From Neurospora intermedia (Eukaryota; Ascomycota; Sordariomycetes; Sordariales; Sordariaceae): a stretch of DNA of 64,000 nt. Below, piece by piece: positions 57,238 through 64,000 of the stretch. Position 1 is the first letter of the stretch; each line of letters begins with the position of its first letter. The DNA lies in assembly GCA_037102815.1 (NCBI GenBank), contig BTPP01000004.1, positions 1,426,001-1,490,000 on the forward strand, written 5' to 3'. The position numbers and the translations under genes were made by a program. The notes under the pieces were generated by a model. The model was given only the letters and a program-made list of their open reading frames with translations, did not search any database and was not told the DNA's origin.

Positions 57238-60200
57238 TCAAGAAGCACTAACCTCACTAAACCAACTCCTCAACAAGCCCGCCAACGCCCCCGGCAAATC
57301 ATCCAAGTGGTGCACAATCAAATAATACTGGAACGGGAAACTGTCCAAGTAGCGATGGATCACCGGCATCCCATCACTGCCGAATCTAGCCTCTTTCAGA
57401 TCCAAGACACTCTGGCTTCCTTTTTTGGCGTTTCCTTGGGCGTCACGAGCATCGTCCATGACGATGAAAACGACCATTACGCGCTGCTCCATTGCTTCTC
57501 TTAGCAACGGGCGAAGGCGCGCGTGGTCTTTGGATTGGACGAGACCGTCAGACAGAATAAGGGCGAGTTGCCAGAGATCTTCCCCTCCCGACTGAGAGGC
57601 GGAGGTGAGGCGCGCGTCGCGGAAGTGATCGATGGTTCGTCGCAAGAGGTTCACCATGTCTGTGCCCTCTTGTTTGAAAGTGAATTGCTGCAGGACCCTG
57701 GCGCCGGCGTCGTGAGAGGCAAAGGGGTCGGTGAGACGGTGGGCGACAAAGACGTCGGTGCCGAAACCGAGGACGCCGACTTGGCCTACTTCTAGCATGG
57801 TAAGCGCGCGGGAGGTCATGACGAGGGACTCCAAAGCCAAGCGGCCGGCGGAACCGGAGTTGTTGAGGCTGTCGCCCATGGATTGGGAGTCATCGACACA
57901 GAGCAAGATCTGGTAGGAGCGCTTGGTTGGGATGGCGCGGCGCATCCAGATCTTGTCGCGCTTGTAGGAGGAGGCGATGTAGGGAATGATCTTCTTGATG
58001 TTGAGGCGCTTGCCGGTGCGGAAGGAGCCGGAGAGCTTGGTGGATTGCGAGGGGGTGAGGATCAGGCGGAGTTGAGATGACAAGGACATGGAGAGGGATT
58101 GCGTCTTGGTTTGGAAGGTGGTCCACATGGAGAGAGCCTCGTTGAAGTCGCGTAAGGGGCGAGGTGGTTGGTCTTCAAGGTGGATGGCGGAGAGCTGAGT
58201 GGATGATTCTTCGTTGATCTCCTCGTCGAGGTCGCCTTCCTTTGCGCTGGCCTTGCGGGCGTCGGCGTCCTCATCGTCAGAGTCTTCGAAGGCGCCTTGG
58301 TGAGTGGCGACGCCGGAACGGCCGTCCTTGCGGTCCTCCTTGGGAGCGTCGGTGGAATCAGGGGCCTCGGCATCTTCCATGTCTACATCCTCTTGCTTGT
58401 TGTCCTCGGCAGCGGGTTCATCCTCGGGTAAGACGTGGTTGTTGGCGTCTTCCATCTCGGTGTCGATGGCCATGGCATCATCCATAGGGCGGACCTCCTC
58501 GTCATTGGCGGTGCCCAGAGCCTGGGTGTCGGGCTCGGCGTCTTCATCCTGCAAGTGCTGGAATTCAACCTTGGCCATGTCGACGTCGGGCTTCTGCTGC
58601 TCCTCCTTGCTTTCGGGGGCGTTGCGAATGTCGCGCTGGTTTCTGTACCACCTGTCGAGAGCATCACCGAGCTTCTTGAATGGCTGGCTGCTGGCCTCGG
58701 TCTCTTGATCCTCGTTAGGGCCCTCTTGCTGCTCAGTTCTCGACTGCTCACCCTTCGAACCAGGTGCGTTGTCTTGGTCAGAAGACTGATTGTTGACAGC
58801 ACCTTGCTCACGCTGGGCGGCCTTGTTATCGGCGGTGTCGTCCTGCATGTCGTTCTGGTCATCTTGAGCAAGACCACCACCAGTCTTGACATCGCTAGGA
58901 GCAGCGTTGTCGTCATCCGCCTGAGCCTGGTCATCGTTCAGACCGGGCTGTTCCTTCTCTTTGTCCTCCTCCTCCTTGTCCAAATCTTGCGGGGCATCTT
59001 CATCTTGCTCCTCCTCCTTGTCCATGTCCACATCCATGTTATCCTCATCCATAGGGTTCAGATCATCCGTCTCTTCAGCCTCAGCCTCCTCAGGCTTCTC
59101 TGCATCCTTCTGCTCCTCAAGCTGCTGCTCCTCCTCCACACCATTCGGCGCCTGCTCCTCTTCCATCTCTCCATCCTGCGGCTTGTCACCATCCTCCAGG
59201 TCATCCAAGTTATCCTCCTCCTCATCCTCTCCATCGCTGATATCAATCTGCATATCATCCGGCAACGCCAGGGTATCCTGCTCCTGCACGTTCTGGTCCT
59301 GATTATTCAGTTCCTCCTGCGGCTGGGCGTCACCCTCTTGCTCCTGTCCCGGCTCACCCTCCTCCTCATCCTCATTCTCCTCCTCACCCTCCTTCTTCTC
59401 CTTCTTTTCCTCCTCCTCAGCCACCGCTTCCTCGCTCTCCTGCTGCTGCTCCTTCTTCTCCTTCCCTGGCTCCGCAGCCGCCTGCTCATCCTCATCCTGC
59501 TTCCCGCTGTTATTCTCACCCTTCTGATCCTTCTCCGCATCCTCTTCGTCTTTACCATCCCACATCTTCTCATCGACAGCAGTAGGATCGAGATCATCGA
59601 CACCACCGGCCTCCTCGTCCATCTCATCATCCTCCTCATCATCACTACCATCCTTATCCTTCTTGTTCTCCTCATCTTCCTCTTCAGCCTTCACGCTCCC
59701 CATGTCTCCCTCGAGATCATCCTCACCCATGTCCACCGCGTCGGGGTTATCCTCGATATCGTTCTGGTTCTTGTTATTCTGATCCTGCGCGAGCTCGGAA
59801 AGGTCCTCGTCATCCTTGATGTCCTTGCTGATATCCTCTGCTCCCTCACCGTCACCCAGACCAGTGCCGCTCTGCACGTCGCCGGACTCGCCGGACTTCT
59901 CCTTGCTCTCTTCTTGGGGAGAGCAGAAGCCTTGCTTGGCGATGACGATGAAGCTGTTGCTGAGGGTGTAGCCCAGACGGCAGGTGGACCGGTGCAGGTC
60001 GGCGTACTGCGCCAGGTTCTGTTGGCACGTGGCGGCGTACTGCTCGAGCATGGGCAGGATGGCGCGCAGGAGCGCAGTCTCGGCGTCCCGAACGGCAGCC
60101 TGGGACAGGTCGGAAGCCTTGAGCAGGCGGAGGATACCCTCGACTTCGGAGGTGATGCGCGGCATGGCAAGGGTGTTGATGGCCTTCTCGAGGCCTTCGC

Positions 60201-63200
60201 TGTGGGCCAGGAACCAGCCGGCGTCTTCTTGGCTTTGGGGCAGGTTCTTGACGGCTTCGGGGAACTTTTGCAGGGCGACAAGGATGCGACTGGACAGGTC
60301 CAGGGCGGACTTGGCGAACTCGTCGATGGTGGTTTCCTGAAGCTCGTTGGCGATGGCGACGGTTTGGGTGCTGGTCCATAGCTGGACTTGGCGGATGACG
60401 AAGGCCATGTCGGGTCTTTCGAGCAAGAGACTGCTGAGGCTTTCGCGAAGACCGTCGAGCTCCTTCTCAGCATCGCTATGAAGCTGCTCGAGAGCGGAGG
60501 AGCTGAAACCGGTAGGCAGACGAGGCAGGCTTTCCTGCTTGGTGGCCAGAGTGGCAAACGTATCGAGCCACTGCTGCAACTTGCTGCGAACTTGGTCGTT
60601 GCTGGTCTCGCCGAGCTTGCCGTGGACGTCAACCATGTAGACGGCGAACTTAAGAATCTGGACAAGCCAGCGCAGGACACGACCGTGGTTCTTTAAGCTC
60701 TTCTGCGACTGAATAGCCACCTCGCCGCCACGGCCTGAGACCTCCTTGGTGAAAGTAATGGCTTGAGAGAGAGCACGCTCCGCCTCAGCCGTGCGCGAGA
60801 GATACATGCGCTGCTTGAACATGACGTATAAGATACCCTCGAGGAAACCAATGGAACGGTGGACGATCTCGCGGTTAAGATCGTCGTTATGTTCGAAGGT
60901 AGCCTGGCGGAACTTGGGCGCCAAGTCAAGCATCTTGTGGTAGAAGTACTCAATGGCGTTGAGCTGCGACTCGCTCAGGTGAGGAACAAGACCCGAGTGG
61001 ACGAGCACCGCGTGAGCAGACTTTTGGCGGTCGAGGATGGTGGTGCCCAGGTTGCGACTGAAGCCCATCTCGCGAAGAGTCTTGAGCGTGTCGGTGTAGA
61101 GCTTGGTCTTTCTTGTCTTCAAGTGCGCCACGGCCTCTTTGTTTTCGTCAGTGAGGTGCTGGGGAGTCTCCTTGCGAAGCTCAGCCATCTCGGTGACCAA
61201 CGAGGTGATGTACTCGTCCAAGTTGCTGGGGATCTCCACGGCCGAAGCAGGCAGCGAGCCAAACTTGCCCATCATCTTGAGGACGCCGGAAAGGTTGGTG
61301 ATTCTTGTCCACTGCTGTTGACTCTCCAGAGAAGGAATGAGCTGCGAGACAAGGGCAATAGCCTCCTGATCAGCTTGGACAGCGGCCTTGTCGACGATTG
61401 CCATGAGGCTCTTGTGCTCTTCCTCGGGAAGGCCTTGCTCGGTGATGCCGCTCACAGGCTGGGAAAGCACACCACGGAACTTCCTCACCAGTTTGAAAAG
61501 CTTCTGATGAGACTTGCGCGCACTAGCCCTGAGCGCCTCGATGTTCTTATCTCTCCACTTCGACAGCAGCAGCACATCCTTCATCTTCCTGTCCAAGGGA
61601 GTTCTGCCGGCGGCGATAGCCTCCTTGACCTTGCGCTCGTACCTGGCGTGATAGGTGATGAAGTTCTGGACAGCATCACGGATGACACTCAACTGGGGCT
61701 CATCCGCCATCAGCAGCTCCAACTGGTTTCTGAGCTGTCTGAGAAGGTTCAGGCGAGAGGTGAACTGGCCGAGACTGGCAGTGTTGAAGTAGGATTCCAA
61801 AGCACCCAAGAGCTCGACCGCGTACGCATACAGATCTTTGCCCTCCTGCAACCACGAGCACGGCTGGAGGATGACGGCGCCGTAGGCGATGAACCACCAG
61901 GACTTGGCATCGTCGTGGCATTTCTTGGCTTCGGCGTCGAGCAGTCTCGACCAGCTGGACAGCTCGAGACGGCGCCAGTCGCAGATGGTATCGCGCAGCT
62001 TCTCATACAGGACGGTGGCCTTGTGCGCCTTGGTGGCCCAGCCGCCTTCGTGCCACTCGTACACGTGTGCGTAGAGCTTCTCCATAGGGGAGATGATGGC
62101 GGCGAGGGGATCGTCGATGGACATGTCAAGCACCTTGTCGCAAGCGATGATGACGTCGGCGAGAGTTTGATGGTGGCCGATTTCTTCGATGGTCTGTAGC
62201 TCCTGGAAGCGCTTCTTGAGGGCGGTGACGAGAGTGAGGGCCTTGCGGACCTCGACGAGGATGGAGTCGGTGTAGAAGTTGTAGTTGTTGGAGTCAACGT
62301 TGGCGCTGAAGGCCTTGATCTGGTCCTCGAAGGCGAGAATGGTGGCGGGCAGAAGCAAAGCGTCCATCTCGGGCTCGCCAGCGGCGGCGTTGCGCTCCGC
62401 ACGGGCAATCCTGCGAGCGACTTGCGTAAGCAAGATGCGAATGCTCTGCTGGGGCTCCTGAGGCGAAAGGAAAATCTTCTCATGAGCTTCCGCCAGCAAG
62501 ATGGACAGGTCGCGGTTGCCGCGAGGGATCTGCTTCTTCTTCTTGGGCGCGTCGGCATCCTGCTCCTCCTCGTCATCTACGTAGTCGGGGAACAGCTGAT
62601 CGAATTCTTCCTGGTCAAACGCCTCTTCATCTTCCAGACTCCCCTTGAAGCGGAACAAGCTGTTCTTTTGCTCTTCGGCCTTGCGATCGGCCTCCAGCTT
62701 CTTGCTCCACTCCTCATGGAAAGCATAGAAGGACTCGTGCACAGCCTGCCTGAGGTTCTCCGGCAAGCTGTCAATGCCTTCGACGGCAACGATGGCCTGA
62801 ACGAATGAGAGGAATTCAAGCGAGCGGAGAGGCAAGCTCTTAGCCTCAGCGTCCCAGACAGTGCCGCTAAGGAAAGGGGTGGCCTTGACCATGCTCTTGA
62901 AATCAATTTCGTCGGAGCTCTTGGCAGGGACGGCACCCTGGCCGAGCGACAGACCAAGCTGCAAGCAGCGCAAGAAGCTAACCAGCGGCATCGTCAAGTC
63001 CTGGTAGGCATTGAAGCGACCAATGAAGCGGCCAACAAGAGCGACAAGGTTCCTCTCAACGAGAGAAAGCTCCTCGGAAGCATCCTCAGCGTCGGTGGAA
63101 ATGGAGCGCAGATGCGAAGCAGCCACATCGTTCTGTACAAGGGCATTCAGAACATTGTTAAACTCTCCCTGCAGGCCACGAAGCTCCGAGTCGCCAGGGC

Positions 63201-64000
63201 GGTAGATAGACTGGACAGCAGGCGGCTCACCAAGACCAGCAACTTCTTCCATAAGAATTTTGCAGCGAAGACCGGCGTGCTGGCCGGTGAAGGCAAGCTC
63301 AAAGGCCTCGAGAGCAGCGATCTGCTGCTGCAGGCTTTCGTAGATCTCGCGATGCTCCTCCTGCTCGATCTCAGCGCGGTGGTGAGGGTCGAAGATCTTG
63401 TCGGGAACAAAGAGCTTGATGGAAGCAAGAGAGAACTGGACCCAAGCGACGGATGTGTATGCAGAGCGAGGCTGGAGACCCTTCTCAGCGGCGGCCAAAG
63501 CTCTCAAAGCCTTGTAGAAGTGCCTTTCAAAGATGACAACGAGGTGCTGAGGCCACTGGGTGGTATCAACGGCAAAGTCGGTTCCCTGCTCAAGGAGAGA
63601 AGCGAGCTCAGCCCCCTGGACATCGCCCATCTCATTCAAAAGACCCTGGAAGAAAGGCAGAATGACGCCCTTGCAAATATCGCCATGAGCAGCCATTATC
63701 TCCTCCATCAGCTTCAGCAACAACCGCTCCGTCTTCTTCAGCGAATCAGTAGCCAGAGCATCCGAAGACTTGGCGAGCATCTTGCCCATAATAGGCAACT
63801 CGGTCTCCAAAGAGTGCAACTCGTGCATGCTGGCTGAGGAAGTGGCATCGTATTTGAGCAAGAGCGACCTGGACAGGGTACCAGTCCAAGGACGAACCTC
63901 ACTATCTTGAGCAAGCAAGCAATCGACCAACTGCAGCGGCAAAGACCCGGAAGCGCGGAGACGCATCAGAGCAACAGTGGGGAGGTTGGAAAGCACGTCG
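57238..64000 (-). CDS. mdn1: Midasin (Mdn1/Rea1), C-terminal part; 5' end beyond the right edge
   Basis: Giant AAA+ ATPase that strips assembly factors (Ytm1, Rsa4) from pre-60S ribosomes in the nucleolus and nucleoplasm. The frame is open without introns from the right edge to TGA at 57238-57240, about 2253 codons; full midasins are near 4900 residues. The visible part is the long alpha-helical linker, then a Glu/Asp-rich segment of about 600 residues (coded roughly by 58200-59900) with runs such as EEEEKKEKKEGEEENEDEEE, then the C-terminal von Willebrand A/MIDAS domain with the metal site DDSQSMGDS and downstream GTDMVNLL and LILSDGL (coded by about 57240-57960). The AAA modules lie outside the window. 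It converges with the CBM-domain gene. Confidence 0.95.
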   Translation of the reverse strand, partial: DVLSNLPTVALMRLRASGSLPLQLVDCLLAQDSEVRPWTGTLSRSLLLKYDATSSASMHELHSLETELPIMGKMLAKSSDALATDSLKKTERLLLKLMEEIMAAHGDICKGVILPFFQGLLNEMGDVQGAELASLLEQGTDFAVDTTQWPQHLVVIFERHFYKALRALAAAEKGLQPRSAYTSVAWVQFSLASIKLFVPDKIFDPHHRAEIEQEEHREIYESLQQQIAALEAFELAFTGQHAGLRCKILMEEVAGLGEPPAVQSIYRPGDSELRGLQGEFNNVLNALVQNDVAASHLRSISTDAEDASEELSLVERNLVALVGRFIGRFNAYQDLTMPLVSFLRCLQLGLSLGQGAVPAKSSDEIDFKSMVKATPFLSGTVWDAEAKSLPLRSLEFLSFVQAIVAVEGIDSLPENLRQAVHESFYAFHEEWSKKLEADRKAEEQKNSLFRFKGSLEDEEAFDQEEFDQLFPDYVDDEEEQDADAPKKKKQIPRGNRDLSILLAEAHEKIFLSPQEPQQSIRILLTQVARRIARAERNAAAGEPEMDALLLPATILAFEDQIKAFSANVDSNNYNFYTDSILVEVRKALTLVTALKKRFQELQTIEEIGHHQTLADVIIACDKVLDMSIDDPLAAIISPMEKLYAHVYEWHEGGWATKAHKATVLYEKLRDTICDWRRLELSSWSRLLDAEAKKCHDDAKSWWFIAYGAVILQPCSWLQEGKDLYAYAVELLGALESYFNTASLGQFTSRLNLLRQLRNQLELLMADEPQLSVIRDAVQNFITYHARYERKVKEAIAAGRTPLDRKMKDVLLLSKWRDKNIEALRASARKSHQKLFKLVRKFRGVLSQPVSGITEQGLPEEEHKSLMAIVDKAAVQADQEAIALVSQLIPSLESQQQWTRITNLSGVLKMMGKFGSLPASAVEIPSNLDEYITSLVTEMAELRKETPQHLTDENKEAVAHLKTRKTKLYTDTLKTLREMGFSRNLGTTILDRQKSAHAVLVHSGLVPHLSESQLNAIEYFYHKMLDLAPKFRQATFEHNDDLNREIVHRSIGFLEGILYVMFKQRMYLSRTAEAERALSQAITFTKEVSGRGGEVAIQSQKSLKNHGRVLRWLVQILKFAVYMVDVHGKLGETSNDQVRSKLQQWLDTFATLATKQESLPRLPTGFSSSALEQLHSDAEKELDGLRESLSSLLLERPDMAFVIRQVQLWTSTQTVAIANELQETTIDEFAKSALDLSSRILVALQKFPEAVKNLPQSQEDAGWFLAHSEGLEKAINTLAMPRITSEVEGILRLLKASDLSQAAVRDAETALLRAILPMLEQYAATCQQNLAQYADLHRSTCRLGYTLSNSFIVIAKQGFCSPQEESKEKSGESGDVQSGTGLGDGEGAEDISKDIKDDEDLSELAQDQNNKNQNDIEDNPDAVDMGEDDLEGDMGSVKAEEEDEENKKDKDGSDDEEDDEMDEEAGGVDDLDPTAVDEKMWDGKDEEDAEKDQKGENNSGKQDEDEQAAAEPGKEKKEQQQESEEAVAEEEEKKEKKEGEEENEDEEEGEPGQEQEGDAQPQEELNNQDQNVQEQDTLALPDDMQIDISDGEDEEEDNLDDLEDGDKPQDGEMEEEQAPNGVEEEQQLEEQKDAEKPEEAEAEETDDLNPMDEDNMDVDMDKEEEQDEDAPQDLDKEEEDKEKEQPGLNDDQAQADDDNAAPSDVKTGGGLAQDDQNDMQDDTADNKAAQREQGAVNNQSSDQDNAPGSKGEQSRTEQQEGPNEDQETEASSQPFKKLGDALDRWYRNQRDIRNAPESKEEQQKPDVDMAKVEFQHLQDEDAEPDTQALGTANDEEVRPMDDAMAIDTEMEDANNHVLPEDEPAAEDNKQEDVDMEDAEAPDSTDAPKEDRKDGRSGVATHQGAFEDSDDEDADARKASAKEGDLDEEINEESSTQLSAIHLEDQPPRPLRDFNEALSMWTTFQTKTQSLSMSLSSQLRLILTPSQSTKLSGSFRTGKRLNIKKIIPYIASSYKRDKIWMRRAIPTKRSYQILLCVDDSQSMGDSLNNSGSAGRLALESLVMTSRALTMLEVGQVGVLGFGTDVFVAHRLTDPFASHDAGARVLQQFTFKQEGTDMVNLLRRTIDHFRDARLTSASQSGGEDLWQLALILSDGLVQSKDHARLRPLLREAMEQRVMVVFIVMDDARDAQGNAKKGSQSVLDLKEARFGSDGMPVIHRYLDSFPFQYYLIVHHLDDLPGALAGLLRSWFSEVSAS

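Noticed and set aside
58435-60381. 648-codon open frame on the plus strand
   Set aside because: It is antisense to the Glu/Asp-rich part of midasin. The GAG/GAA codons read backwards give a Leu/Ile/Val-rich frame without stops, a composition artefact.

Overview
The window is nuclear chromosomal DNA of a filamentous ascomycete, most likely Neurospora or a close Sordariales relative. The evidence is genes with short GT-AG introns (57-202 nt, one of 665 nt) and CTAAC/CTGAC-type branch points, C-ending codon preference, spacious intergenic DNA full of tetranucleotide microsatellites (GGTA/CCTA, CAGG, TGTC, CCGT) and long T tracts, and protein families typical of the Pezizomycotina. I see no prokaryotic, viral, CRISPR or transposon-ORF content and no convincing tRNA or rRNA gene. 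Intron-exon structures below were worked out by hand from splice signals, reading phase and family conservation.

Layout. 1-4 kb: the 3' part of a mitochondrial ribosomal protein bL19m gene (img1-like, minus), divergent from a mitochondrial helical-repeat-like protein of unknown function (plus), then a mitochondrial cysteine-synthase-like enzyme (minus). 4.9-11 kb: the Vps72/Swc2 (YL1) subunit of SWR1 (plus), convergent with Cdc42 (minus). 11-15.3 kb: about 4.4 kb with no supported gene. 15.3-21.4 kb: three plus-strand genes in tandem, for a Vma22-like V-ATPase assembly factor, a secreted ureohydrolase (agmatinase/arginase superfamily) and cytosolic asparaginyl-tRNA synthetase. 21.4-26.7 kb: a gene-poor stretch with a 74-base T homopolymer and a pyrimidine-rich leader. 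26.7-33 kb: a four-RRM Mrn1/Nrd1-type RNA-binding protein (plus) and a histidine acid phosphatase (minus). 33.6-39 kb: a mitochondrial PPR protein (plus) and a proline-rich Aim3-like protein (minus). 39.5-46.5 kb: kinetochore Mis12/Mtw1 (plus), TCTP (minus) and sphingolipid C4-hydroxylase Sur2 (plus). 46.5-53.7 kb: about 7.2 kb without a supported gene, rich in microsatellites and carrying a perfect 55-bp tandem duplication. 53.7-64 kb: a fungal protein with an AMPK-type glycogen-binding (E-set) domain (plus), then the C-terminal 2.25 thousand residues of midasin (minus), which runs off the right edge.

The genes are mostly housekeeping and do not form a cluster or operon. The themes that recur are mitochondrial proteins (bL19m, the repeat protein, cysteine synthase, the PPR protein) and ribosome/translation functions (midasin, TCTP, AsnRS). 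Two perfect TGASTCA sites lie upstream of AsnRS and suggest cross-pathway (Gcn4/CPC1) control. I found no clear new multi-gene system. The most unusual points are a GC-AG intron, a 30-nt microexon, two introns with lengths divisible by three and no in-frame stop, a secreted ureohydrolase with a (GK)n microsatellite beside its active site, a 4-base-spaced minimal upstream ORF pattern before vps72, and several non-coding repeat structures.
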